Part shown: positions 11,350 through 23,341 of the stretch, piece by piece
Numbering within the stretch: position 1 is the stretch's first letter
How the letters are laid out: every line of letters begins with the position of its first letter
NCBI GenBank assembly: GCA_040954595.2
Contig: CM082578.2
Location: forward strand, 10,726,001 to 10,790,000
Length of the DNA stretch: 64,000 nt
Origin: Balanoglossus misakiensis
Taxonomy: Eukaryota; Hemichordata
Direction: 5' to 3'
Program-made: the position numbers and the translations under genes
The notes under the pieces: model-generated
The model's input: only the letters and a program-made list of their open reading frames with translations
The model's database searches: none
What the model was told of the DNA's origin: nothing

Positions 11350-13688
11350 TAAAAAAATATCCGTCGGATTAAGTCTTTCTTCTTGGCCTCCCCAGGAGAT
11401 CAAACGGTTAGTCCCTTAATGGAAGTTAATCGGTGAAAAGAGTTCGACCACGCAATCGTATCGACATGTTTTATTTTAGCAAGAAGGTCATTCCTGTGAC
11501 TGAATAGATGGGTACAGTTACAACACATAAAACGCAAATATCTCAGTTGCTGCTGATTTTACCTGTTACATAACACATAGTAAATTATCCCATTTAAACG
11601 TTTAAACTGTGTTTCCTTTGTGCTAGTGGAGCGAAGGTGAGACGCAATTTCCCTCATCAACAGCACGCCAACAGCAATCAGTGACGCTACTATAATCATC
11701 CTCGGGCCATAATACTAGTAATTCGGCTTTCAGAGCAGCGCGCCCATTCCGACTTTCCCGGCGCGAAGATGCGCTGGCGTTTTGCGTTTCCCAAGGACAA
11801 TGCCAGAAGTATACCTTGTTGCCAGCGTCAATAGTGTGTGGATTGGGCGACACATTACTGCGGTCATTAAATGTCATTATTACTCTCAGTGGGAAACTAT
11901 AATCACCGGGTCAGTCGGAGTAATTGTTCTCTGGACAATTGATGGGCTCTGTGAAGAGATAGATACAACTCTTTTATCTATTGTGAACTAGTCTTTAAAA
12001 TGCATTCAAAGAAAAGAAATGTTTCGGATTAACCTTTTCTCGATGTATGGTAACAAACTTTTCTGTAAAGAATTACGTGCATACAGTCCCTTTCATGTCT
12101 TATTGTTCCCGAAAGCAAACACGAAGATATACAATTATTGTTTACAGACGATTATACCGATAGCCCTCGTATAGCAATCGCAAATCTGTCTCATTTTTGT
12201 GGTATTTGTTACTGTCAATATTCCTTCACCAGGCAGTTTGTGTATTATCTGACTTGGATTTGGGTATCCTGGTCGTGACAGTCTGACGTTTTAAAAGTCT
12301 GCAGCAGACGCATTCAAAGTTTTCCCTGAATCTGTGCCAAGGTGCGCATGAATTAAAAAGTCTATTCTAATGCAGACATTACTTCGTGTTTTCTGAGACA
12401 TTAGAGGTGGAAAATCCGGGTGCATGTGACGTAATTGACCAAATTCACAATGTGTAATTTCACTCGATTTCAATCAGCATGTCTTTAAACTCCAGGGACC
12501 ATTCTGACATCAAAGGATGGCAACTGGCGACGCCAGACAACACTTATGGACTTTGCAAGAATACCCCCTATATCTGTTTTGTTCTTTTATTGAATGGAAG
12601 AACACTAACACGTTATTGAATTGTATATATGTTTATTCAACCAGAGCTGGCGGGTTTCATTATTGCAATCACAAGAGAATCATTTGCGGAGTCGGTTTTG
12701 TCAACCTCACAATTACCCTGGTTTTGTCAATGTTTTCTTTTTATACAGTTGTCCCATTTATTCCATACCTGCACTAATAAACGCACATTCCTGTGTTAGC
12801 CACAGGCGCCATACCTTGTTTGTAGTCCTACAAAAAAGCACGCTTATGACACATGCATGGCTGTGCACATGCCACCACAAAACGCTGTAACCGATAATTT
12901 TCGCTCACAAGCTCGGGCTGGCTGAGTGCGTGGACACACATACATTTAACTCTATGTACAGCTGTACTATGAAGTGTTTGAAAGCGGGGTCATTTGGAGA
13001 AAGAATAGCGAAGAAAATGGTATAACAAAGAAAATGCCAAAGCAGGTGTATCACAATGGTTTGCGCATTTGGGAAACAAAGCAGACTGATGCCAACAATA
13101 GTTAAAATTGCGCATGCCCACATACGATGTGGAGAATTTCCCCTTTGGCTGCTTTGACAAGACAATCCGCTTGCGATGCTATCAGCCACGTGGCTTTAGT
13201 GTTGACTTTTTGGCTTTTGACGGTTAAAACCAATTTAATTGTTTTTTTAATCGTTGGATTAACGTTTCAGTGCAGGTGAAGGGGCTTTTGCGGTTGTAAC
13301 ACTTGTAGCAATTTTGTTTGTGGCGTTGCTTTGGAAATGTTCATTCAAACGGTGTCAGTTTTGCACTTGCGGCATTCACACCACGCATGAACCAAATTCA
13401 CGGACGAAATGTAGGTGGAACTTATTGACTTGTCTTTGGCCCAAAATAAACTCTAACATTGACACCGTACCAGGTCGACCTCTACTCCGTCAACAACTTT
13501 AAGGTGTAGGATTTCATCGACGGCGCACAGTTCATCGTGTAGTTTCAATGGTGTTAATGCGCCAAAGTTTCAAAGCAAGGCATCGGGGCTATTCAGCACG
13601 ACGTGCAGTTGTTCGGCCCAGAGAAATCGGCCCTGAGAAATTCGTGCATGCGCCTGCGTACTGTAGCCAATGTCGACAAGCAGGGACG

Positions 13689-13704
13689 TAACGGTTAACC
13701 GTTA
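13689..13704. repeat. 16-bp perfect palindrome
   Basis: TAACGGTTAACCGTTA is self-complementary over its full length. The AACGG half-sites are of the Myb type; function is not established. Confidence 0.75.
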
Positions 13705-14418
13705 TCTAATCTATCTATAATAAAACCCTTATCTAAACGTTCATTTTTATCTTTTTAGTAGTCATTCCCGGTATAGAGTATACATAATATATTCAACCTG
13801 GGCAAAACGTGGACACATGTATATAGTGCGAGCGCAAGTAAAGCAAGATCCCATACACATACATTTATCATTATCACCGCAATATTACCCAAAGTCAATC
13901 AACAAATCTCGCTTCCTGGGAATGTCACTACAAAACTTTGTGACGGCATCACGGTTTAAAAGTTGAAAACATTTATTTCTCTATTCTTATATATGTACAG
14001 AATTAAATTATAATGCAACAAATCTAAAACCTGCCCTAAAACACCGTGTCTCGATATTAAATTATATTAACGTAAATTTACATTCTTGTACAATTTTGAG
14101 CCATGGGTTTTGCAGTGTACGTACTAGTACTTGCGAAACAACATGCAGTGTCGCATTTGTAAATCGGGATAACTTCACCTCGAGCACGTATACCCAGGTC
14201 CTTTCCAATGTGTAAAACCCAAATATTGATACGCGAAACTGCGTCTGGGTGGAGCAACCCTGTTCTTGATAAAATGGTCCTATGTGTTAGTAATAAAACC
14301 GTGGTCGTACTTCTCTATCGTACTCACGTCACTTTTATTTGAGCATCGTGACTGAAGAAGATTTGACGGTCGTGCATTAAAGGTGCATGAAACTAAGGGT
14401 TATTTCAAGATGAATAGA

Positions 14419-14431
14419 GGGGGGGGGGGGG
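14419..14431. repeat. Poly-G tract (13 G)
   Basis: An uninterrupted G run in non-coding DNA. Confidence 0.95.
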
Positions 14432-15050
14432 CTTAAGGCTTGCATTAGAGTCACCGAACTTCGGTTATACAAGGTCATACAGGGGTCAAAGTTAGCCCGC
14501 TGAAAATAAACCTGATTCCTCGCAACAATAATAAAACACGCATGGTTACAGGTCAGATTGTGTTGGTGTTAGTACAAATACTTAAATGCCGGTGACCCAT
14601 AGGGTCGCATTTGCCCCACATCCATATTTTTTTTCTAATTGAAAAGTCGGAGGAACTCCCTCGAGTCTTGGGTTAGTCGGGCGCACCGACCGCACTGCAA
14701 AACAATGCTTGAATTGTACACCGGTCAACCATTCTACACATAATGGGTTTCAAAGTTAAAAACCTCCTCGGGTGTTTAAACAAAGGTACAATGTTCTCCC
14801 AGGTTGTGTGTCTCTCGTGTCGTGCCAGTAATAACGTACGCCAAATTTTACCAGTGGCAGTTCCTGCACATATACGAACGCCGGCTCCTGTAGCACCGCG
14901 TCCGTGTGTATGGAAGCCGCGTCGACAGTCATCTGATCGTCAGTTTTCAGAAAACGAAATAAATCCTGTTGTTCTAAAAATAACATGACATCTTTAATAT
15001 ATATATAAAACAACAACTCTGTTCCGCGCGCTGTAAAAACAGAACCAGGC

Positions 15051-15070
15051 CCGGTCACGTCACGTCACCG
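15051..15070. promoter_or_regulatory. Tandem CRE/bZIP-like half-sites
   Basis: The plus strand reads GGTCACGTCACGTCACCG, that is overlapping TGACGTGAC half-sites on the minus strand. This resembles CREB/ATF sites, but no gene start is known here. Confidence 0.3.
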
Positions 15071-15752
15071 ACATTCCGTGAAGTTGATAGTACACCATAA
15101 ACACGCATGATCGACGAGGGGCCGTGGTCGGAATAATCCTGGCGAGGCCATCTCCAAAACTGACTCCACTTTTGTTCCAAAGCGATGGAGCGGAGAATTT
15201 GTTTCGTGATCCTCCAGGGCATTCAATGTTGTTTGAGTTTATAGGTTTCTTGTATCGATTTGTCAGAGCGTTTACTTTACAGCGTCTTTGAATCGTTGCG
15301 CATCCGCCATTCTGCCTTGCCCAGCCTGTCTTTCTTCTGACACAGGACAGCCGCTGAAGCGATCTTTTTCGGCTACGTGTTCACTGAATGCTAATATCTC
15401 AGGTCAGAGACTGTGCAAAGTGAAATAGCTTCCATCGTCCAGACACATTTTTCTGATCCCCGACACGTCGCCTTGGCCGGGCTTGACCGAACCGAACGCA
15501 AGCGCGGTTACACCAAAATTACATGGTTTTCTCACAAGTATGTGTCATCACACGCTGCTGAGTGTCACATTATTACTCCGCCAAACGGTATGCCACTCAC
15601 ACAGAGAGCCACACGGGAGACATCTTAGCCGTGTTCCGTGTTAATTTGGTTAAACTCAATGTTCTGTTTAACACATTCTCTACGTGAAGAAAAACAACAG
15701 TCAAAAGTGCACATATCCATATATGTGTTGTGAAAACCTCTTCAATCGGGGC

Positions 15753-15822
15753 AAATATTTCCAGGTGGGTCTGCGACCCACAGCGATGTCATTTGCGAGT
15801 TCGGTGTGTCGCTGGAAATATT
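15753..15822. repeat. Nested palindromic motif
   Basis: AATATTTCCAG (15754-15764) pairs with CTGGAAATATT (15812-15822). Between them GTGGGTC TGC GACCCAC (15766-15782) forms a hyphenated palindrome. It lies about 250 bases beyond the stop of CCDC3-like gene 2. Confidence 0.6.
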
Positions 15823-16070
15823 CCCAGTTGTGCGTTGCAATTCATTAACTAACATGTATTACAAGTGCCGAAGTAGTTATTAATCTACGAACATAGGGCT
15901 CGAACATATTGCATTACTATTTCGACTTTCCCTTCGCTGAAATAACCTAAGAAATTTCGACTACTTGTTACGTTCCTGGCCGAGAACTCCGTCCGTGCAG
16001 AATGAAAAGTGGAAGTGTGGTTTGCGTGTATTAAGTTCCACACGGCCTTTTGTCCGTGCTAACTCGGATT

Positions 16071-16694
16071 TCAGAACACGTAACAAAGTTTCAGTACTAA
16101 AATAGCAATTGTCGAGAGAAAAATCTTGTGCACGTCCCCAATTCCCTTTGCCCCGCTGACGCAGGGACTCTGCGTCGTTCTCTCGGGGCACTGGCTATCG
16201 CTCAGCTCCACTCCGGTGGGTGGCGAAACTCCCGTGCCGCAGACGGACAGAATCGTCCGGGTGACGGAGTCCCGGAGGGTCAACGCCGCCGCGTGCATGT
16301 TCGGCTCGTACGGCTCCAGTTGTCCCTCCTGGTTGTATTGCAGCAGAAAGGCGAGAAAATCCCATTCCTGAGTGCGGGTGAAACTGCAGTCGGTGGTGGC
16401 AATGTTCGTGATGTTCACCGTCCGCGGAAGGGGCCCGCCCTTGAACGTGCACAGTATCTCCACTTCGGCGCCGTAGCTCTCCGGGAAGTACTGGGCGAGT
16501 TCGCCCGGCAGGGGATAGTGTCTCTTCACCATACCTAACACCACCACGTCGGCGTGATAGACCCGCAGTTCCAAACTGATCCCCGTCCAGTCGGAAGGAA
16601 TGTGGCAGAGGAATTCGCGTCCCTGGCACTGTCTTAGCGTCCCAAGTAAAACCAGCAGCAGGGCGAAGACTTTCAGCTCGGTGCCGGCCATCAT
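16071..16694 (-). CDS. Secreted, probably GPI-anchored CCDC3-N-terminal-like protein 2
   Basis: An intronless 207-residue frame starts at ATG 16694; a second ATG follows at once and has the better context (ATGATGG). Residues 1-25 form a signal peptide (VFALLLVLLGTL). The mature part begins near Cys30 with CHIPSDW, followed by ADVVVLGMVKRHYPL, YGAEVEILC (Cys82), VNIT (a glycosylation site) and Cys103 and Cys152. From memory, vertebrate CCDC3 starts its mature chain with a C-x-L-P-S-x-W motif and has an AEVE-x-LC motif at the matching place, so this copy is closer to CCDC3 than its neighbour. Residues 190-207 are hydrophobic, as in a GPI-attachment signal. The coiled-coil half of CCDC3 is missing. 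Likely a cell-surface or shed extracellular protein; function unknown. Confidence 0.78.
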   Translation of the reverse strand: MMAGTELKVFALLLVLLGTLRQCQGREFLCHIPSDWTGISLELRVYHADVVVLGMVKRHYPLPGELAQYFPESYGAEVEILCTFKGGPLPRTVNITNIATTDCSFTRTQEWDFLAFLLQYNQEGQLEPYEPNMHAAALTLRDSVTRTILSVCGTGVSPPTGVELSDSQCPERTTQSPCVSGAKGIGDVHKIFLSTIAILVLKLCYVF

Positions 16695-16914
16695 TCGTTT
16701 GCGCTCGGCAGGCGTACGTACCGTACCTCAGACCTCTCCAGTGGTGTATTATCAATCAAGTGTATGCAAATTCTACACCCTGATGCCTGAATGAAACTCA
16801 AAACCTCGAAAACATATCAGTTTCCCCCGCGGCGTATTGTCCCATCCTGTTCCTGGCTACCTGTTGGACTGACAGCACCGCTCTAACCTCAAACTGCGCC
16901 GCACCCGTGCGCCG

Positions 16915-16921
16915 TTTTATA
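16915..16921 (-). promoter_or_regulatory. TATA box of CCDC3-like gene 2
   Basis: GCATATAAAACGGC reads on the minus strand about 220 bases before the ATG. It is a canonical TATAAAA in the right orientation, parallel to the paralogue's promoter. Confidence 0.5.
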
Positions 16922-19689
16922 TGCAACCGTGGTGACAGATTACGTATTTACTTCACATCATCAAAGCGACACAGAGCGATAACCAAGTAAACACAGGCCC
17001 CGAGTCTCCCACAGTGGCAATTTGGAATTTTTAAAGACCTCGCTATTGTGTCTTTATATCCACGCCGATCGAACCGGAGTCACTTGGCTTGTAAGCCCTC
17101 TTGCCCTCCCGTAGGGGGTACGGTGATTCCTTTAAAGCGATTACAACGTTGTTGCGGACATGTTAAGACACGAGCGCCGCTGATGCAAAAACCTGGGGGC
17201 AAAATACACTGCAGTCGGGCATTTAGACACTCTGTCATTTCGTTGCAATTACGTCCACTTATCCCCTGACCCCTTGCACTGTCAGAAAATGCACGCCGAT
17301 AAATATTCTCTCCCTGCGATCAAATTTGACGCTCTAATTGCGATCCGAGGCCTTTGTGTGCACCCAGGCACAAGAACCACTTATCGATCTGCGTCGGACA
17401 CTGGCTGATCTTTTGGGGGTGGCTATTGTCCGAAAGGAATACAACACACTCCAGTGGTTCGAATTCCTTTAAAACCGTATAGATCGAGGCATGTTTTGTT
17501 TGTTTAAAGGTCATTACGTTTTGATGCTCCTTTTAGTATTATTTTGTTCTGTGTGATAATTACAGTTTCTTCTTCTACCTTTCCCAGTACACTAACATGT
17601 ATTCAAAGTATTCTAGAAGTATGCGTAATGACCAGTTTCAATACTAGTATATGTAAACAAATGAATCCCGGTTCAAACAACGACAGAAGACGTGTGAATA
17701 CACGGAAATCTAGTACTGAGTAATACATCATGCAACTAAGGGATCCGAACAACACACCGCAGTTGACACGCAGAACAACATTTCATGAATAGAAACAATA
17801 ATTTAAACTACAGCCTTGTAAAACATTATACACTGAGATCGATGAATGGAGCCGAAACTAAAAGTTGGGGTACATTTTACACGGTCGTTCGTGTTTTACA
17901 ATGAACTATAAAAAACGGAACGACGAAAACGACGCGGCATCATCGATTCATCCTTAAAATTGCGGCAAAAAACCAAGCAGTAAATTTCGGTTGTTGAATG
18001 AAACGGAAAAGGGGGGTTGGAACGAGAGTAACTTCAGAGAATATGACATGATAGTAGTCAATTTGATTAATTAAAATCAGTTGAAGACGGATATGCGCTC
18101 CACGTTTACCTTCGCCAGGTGTTTGCTGTTCTCGTGTTGTCGCCTCTTAGCACCGTCAACTTGGTCGGCCAGGTGCACGGAGGTTGGGGCAACAGAACAA
18201 GAAGAGCAAAAACACAGTAAAGTTAAAGGTGGAGCATTTCTCTACAGATATATGACACAATAAAACTTGCGTTCGGCGGGAAGCGAACAAGAGACAGCGA
18301 ATGCAAATGTATTGACATTTTGGAATGGTGACGTCTGAAAATGGTCAATCCCCCCGAATAATATGGCAGCAGGGGGTTGGCATTGCATATCTGAATGGCA
18401 CATTGTACGTCTGCGTAACGTTGCCTCACACCTTCTAATTAAATCGTCGGCCCCCGTCAAAGGGATTCCGACAGTCCAACGAGGCATCCTCGGGTCATCT
18501 TCGGCACGGTCGCTTTCAAGTAATTTCGACTCTTCGCGTCTGCTCGTTTGGGATCACGTGCTGTGCTCCCGAGCGACGACGGATCAGTGTGGATACGGTA
18601 AACACGGCGCAGTTGGCGTGGTCAAGATTAAATTAATCTGTAAAGCGATACGCCCCAATTTACTCAGCGAAACGAATATGCGGAGATAAAGTGAACAAAA
18701 AATCCAACGACATTTCAACCGAAATTAGGTTATCGCCTCCGAGGATAATCCCAAATTAAAATGCACAATGCTTTGAAAAAAAACCCCACATCTGTATCGG
18801 AAGGAGGAATTACTCCATGATATAATTTCTTGTCTTAATAATTAAAGTTGTGCTTTTAAATTTCTAGATTTCATAATGCCATTTGGTACCAACGGAGCCT
18901 GATATACTAATCACTCATTCTAGGTAATTTTGTGTGACAGATGTGGTTTCGTTCAGATACATTAGACAAACGACAACGATGTCCCTTTATTGTCCGGGGG
19001 GGGGGGGCGATCCGAAATCTCGCTCGACGAAAATATAGCAAATGTTCGATTTCTGATCTGGTTATTTTTTGGTGTAAAAATTGTTTATGATTGTGTATCA
19101 ATGATTAACATATATAGTGATACCCCCCCCAAAAAAAAACCACAACCAAGAACATTGTTATTTCATGTCAATTTTCAGATGGTTTAGGCCCTTAAAACCA
19201 TCTCGACCGCCATATATCTGTACATGTGCATGTATGTTTTACATGATAGTCATTATATTATGTATTATTATATAGTATTAGTGTCGCCAAGGGATGCAAC
19301 GCAATTAGGATCAATTCGCTGTCATTTGGAGCAGGGTTCGAAGCCATTGTCAAAAAACAACAACCAACAACATTCGATATTTCAATTCTCGAATCTTGAC
19401 GAGTTCTTCAGAGACGAGCCAGCTGTCGATATTCATCTAAGCCGCGTACTCTTTTTTTTTCAACCCTGGCGACGACGGATGACATTTGCGGAGGGGGGGG
19501 GGGACGATAGGAAAACGTTCGTGCAGAATTCTCGGTGACTATCAAATTTCATATCCGAAAATAAACCCGTATGTTGTGAGTGCAACATGACCGCTCGTAC
19601 ACGAGTGATCGATTGAGATCATGTGACAGCTGCGTCACTTTGTATCGAGAAAAAAATCGCGGTCACTTCTCTCTTAATATCAAGACTGT
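16922..19689. other. Intergenic, no gene seen
   Basis: The stretch is non-coding with G runs at 18996-19007 and 19493-19503. None of the open frames has a domain or splice context. Confidence 0.6.
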
Positions 19690-19759
19690 TAGTCCAGTAT
19701 CTAGCCGTATTTTGTCCGCTCTGCTTAAAGCGGACAAAATACGGCTAGATACTGGACTA
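19690..19759. repeat. Perfect 31-bp stem hairpin
   Basis: The arm 19690-19720 (starting TAGTCCAGTATCTAGCC) is exactly complementary to 19729-19759, with loop CTGCTTAA. No mismatch or bulge is present. It may be a recent foldback duplication or a small-RNA hairpin; no family is recognised. Confidence 0.9.
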
Positions 19760-22224
19760 CAAGACTATAGACCACTCTCGCAAACCGTCTCTAGGCAACA
19801 GATGATGCACATCAATTCCCGACTACGTGGGTTTTATTTGACTCACGTTGCATACGCACTCGTTTTCTCTCCACGTGACATACTACATTATCATCATCAC
19901 CACCACCTTCACCGACTACGTGACATGTTCCGGATGTTGTTATCGTCGCCGTCGTGATCTGCTGATATTTTTTTATCACTTTTGCTTTTGCAAATGTCAA
20001 ATTCATTCCGTTCAGATACAACTTCGGTGTTTTTCTCCAGACCACACAATCAAGAGGACCACACGTAGTCTTCGGGTCACAGGATACAAAATGTCACACG
20101 TATAGCCATCTCCGTGGGCCCCACCTTTAGTTTGCTGAGTGCCCTCAAAGCCTGCCGGGATACCCTCATGTACACAGGCATGTGCCACCCATCTGGCTCT
20201 AGACTTTTCATGCAAGATTTACCCAGAGTTGGTTCACGGTGATTTGGAGCTCTGCCACTGGCAAACGTCAATTCATCTCTTGGCAAGCTCCAAACACTCG
20301 ATTCCGTGGCGTACGTGCAATCCAGTGACACGGTCATTTACATAATGTAAATAAATTGACCCTTTCAGAATGTAAAGTAATTATTTAGTCCGAATGTTGG
20401 GAAATATCAAAACCGCGGAACCTGCCAAAAATACAAGTAGTCTGCGTGATACGGAAGAGCGTCTGCGAACCCCGGGTCATTGACAGGTTATACAGCCAGT
20501 AATATTGGCACTGTGTTTACACCATGAATACTTTTCTCGAGTATTTCGGTGAATGCATGTCGATGCGAGTGTTTGTGATGCTGCAAACAAGCAAGCAGGA
20601 AACGAGGTTTGTGTTCGACCACAAAGCCAGGATGTGCTAAAGGGTACAGTAAAAAGCGAGGGTGACTGTTAGGACGAATTCAATGCTGTGATATGTGTAA
20701 ATTCCAATTTGTAAATGGGCACTAACCGTGATGGATTGAACAAATGCCATCCATTCAGGGCTTCTTGTGTTCCAAAATTAGTCTCGACACGTCACGCAGC
20801 TAGCTCGTATATTGCGATTCTAGCGTGCCATATATATACTGTGCAGATAACTTGATTTAAAATGTGAAACAGTAGGTCCTCCGACACATTTTCCCATTCA
20901 TTTCGTTTTTTTAATCAAACGTACGGCTCATCTGTGAGCGCTATACGTGAAACCATTCGCTCGTGACGGTAGTTGAACCTCTGATATGTGTGGCGCCCTT
21001 CTCGTACACTCACTGAATCGTTAACTCCAGCTTTATACTACAGGAAACGACAGCCCCGGCAAGTCCACGGTCTGACCGCTACATGTAATCATGCGTGGCC
21101 GAAACGATCAAAAATACGCGTACATCTGTACGCACGTTAAATAAATTGTCTCAAATCTACTGCCCCCGACTACAACTAGATAATGGTGTCTGCAGATAAT
21201 CCAATTATCTGTTATATTATTTCTGAAGTTATTTCAAAACTACGCATGTATGCTCCATCTATTATCTTTCTTAATAACTTAAGAAATCAATAAATGACAA
21301 AATGTTATTGCAAAACGTTTATTTAACAATAAAAAGTGTATTGTAACAGTCAAAGCTATGTGGGAAAATATGTCTGGCAAGTTTCATCACGTTTAGTGCA
21401 GTAACCGTTGGCATACAGTGCTAACAACGGAATTTTGTTGACTAGAAACAGTTAAGCGTTTCTTAATACAGTCCAAGCTATGTCAGAAATGTTGTTTCTA
21501 GCAAGTTTCATCACATTTGGATCACGGACTCTTGACTTTTAATATATAGAGCTAATTCCAGAAGATAGTCCATTCAGATGTCAGTGAGATCAATGTACCA
21601 GTTTAATCCAACTTCTAGGGAAAGATAGCAATAATTACACAAGTTTGTTAAATATGAAAATTAGAAATTATTCGGCGTGACACACATAGTATCATTAAAA
21701 CCTTGTGAGATTGATATCTGAAGAAGGTTTCATCAAATTTGGTGCAGTAATGCTCTGTACATGCTAATACTGTCGCGATGTTCTCTGTAAACAACCGTTA
21801 GAAAAAAAATGATTAAGATGCATTAACACCGTGATCAAAATAAATGCGGAAAAATGCATAAATTAAACTTTTTGCCCCTTTGCTTACGTTCATGCGATAT
21901 TACTTCAGTCGGGAAATGTGTGCTCAGTCCCCAGTGCCAGAAATTAACAGCGTACGTACGTGCTGAAAGACGAAGATATCTGGATTCCGAAAGTGCTAAT
22001 AAAAACAGGTAGACCCATATATGCCTATAGCTTATAAAACGTTTGCGTGAACAGTTAGTAACGCGGGCTTCAGGTCAGGTCTTCGAAATCTTGCCGTGAT
22101 GACACCGGAATTCTCGGGCAGTACAGCTGTGATAATCTTCTATTCTGTTTGATTTATGGCTGGTGTGTCTACCCTGTTGTGGATTACGTGCGAGCGAGGG
22201 CTGGTTTCTGGTAAATACATTGGT
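19760..22224. other. Intergenic, no gene seen
   Basis: The AT-rich segment at about 21311-21790 carries three diverged copies of a roughly 170-base unit (AAGTTTCATCAC/AAATTTGG followed by GCAGTAA). Nothing else is recognisable. Confidence 0.55.
21311..21790. repeat. Diverged tandem units
   Basis: The phrase (G/T)CAAGTTTCATCAC-TTT occurs near 21378 and 21500, and a looser GGTTTCATCAAATTTGGTG near 21726. Each is followed by similar text (GCAGTAA, GCTAA). It looks like an old tandem array, but the alignment was made by eye. Confidence 0.4.
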
Positions 22225-22272
22225 GTGGTGGTGGTGGTGGTGGTGGTGTGTGTGTGTGTGTGGGGGGGGGGG
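22225..22272. repeat. Compound GGT/GT/poly-G microsatellite
   Basis: Runs of GGT, then GT, then 11 G are directly joined. Confidence 0.9.
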
Positions 22273-23223
22273 AGATGTCACCGGGAAGTGACAGCAGAGG
22301 TGGGCAGATTCGGCGCTCCTTTGGTCTGCGAAGTCAGCAGTGCTTGTGGATGGGTAGTTCTGGAGAAGTTGATCATAAACCTGTCGTAAATCATGCAAAT
22401 AACTATTAAATATACAAGAAGCAACACCACAATTAATATTTCTACACAACCTTTAAAAGTTATTTCTTGTTGAAAACGGGCAATTGAAATTCGGTAGCTG
22501 CTTGATCCCCCATTTCCCAGTAATACACGAGCGATGGGAGCGACAGTTCCCGGCATTTGACCACCAAGCCAAAGGTTATTAATACGATCGATCTTCAACT
22601 GATTTTCAGTTTAAACATTTGAGCAGCGCCCCCTGTGTTAGGATTTATGACTATCTTTCATTTTCAGAAAATGAAAGATTGTTTAACCGTAACTACAAGC
22701 TTGACTGCTTAATTGTCTAACACTGCATACCTTGTCGGACCTTTATTGTATATTTTAACACTTGAAGAATCTGGTGGATTGACTGTGGAGGAATATTGAA
22801 AATTCGAGTATTTTTTGTGGCAGGTATATCTCGGTGCTATCCATCTCAAAGAGCCATACATTCATTGCCAGTGTTGAGAACCATGTGCAATTATAAGATT
22901 TTGATGAACATCAGTTTGATCTGTGAGCATAGAAGTATAACCTGCGTACTTGAAAGCCAAGGGAAAAGTCCCAAATTGACGAAAACACAAGTCCCTTTTC
23001 CATTTCGAACATTGAGGGCGAACTCATATAATCTCACTGTGGAGTACTTGACAACTCTTTATACACTGATATCATTTCTACAGCTTTTTCTAGAGTGTTA
23101 CAAGTATTTCTAACATACGTTGTCCAGGAACTACTACCAGCGTAAAATGCACTATTTAGTTAAAATCTTCGACTACAAGTGATTTACCAATCCAAGTACC
23201 CGGGGATCAGTTATTTGTTACCT
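22273..23223. other. Intergenic, no gene seen
   Basis: It contains a 27-nt palindrome, 22653-22679 (ATCTTTCATTTTC, one central base, then its complement). No coding exon is recognised. Confidence 0.55.
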
Positions 23224-23341
23224 AATGAATGAATGAATGAATGAATGAATGAATGAATGAATGAATGAATGAATGAATGAATGAATGAATGAATGAATGA
23301 ATGAATGAATGAATGAATGAATGAATGAATGAATGAATGAA
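23224..23341. repeat. Uninterrupted (AATG)n microsatellite, about 29 copies
   Basis: 118 bases of perfect AATG repeat. This is a simple-sequence tract, not a CRISPR array: there are no spacers. Confidence 0.97.

Larger units (their letters stand above)
10152..16070. other. Intergenic between the CCDC3-like paralogues
   Basis: No gene is supported. It holds a GGTT/GGTA simple repeat (11284-11349), a 16-bp palindrome (13689-13704), a 13-G run (14419-14431), a CRE-like cluster (near 15051-15070) and nested palindromes (15753-15822). The open frames at 14743-15058 on both strands show no domain. Confidence 0.6.

Noticed and set aside
14743-15058. Overlapping open frames on both strands (81 and 100 codons)
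   Set aside because: No domain, no splice context, and mutually antisense.
17395-17475. GGTTCGAATTC resembling a tRNA B-box
   Set aside because: No A-box or cloverleaf in the preceding 60 bases.
23224-23341. Regular repeats that could be taken for a CRISPR array
   Set aside because: Perfect 4-bp microsatellite with no spacers, in a eukaryotic sequence.
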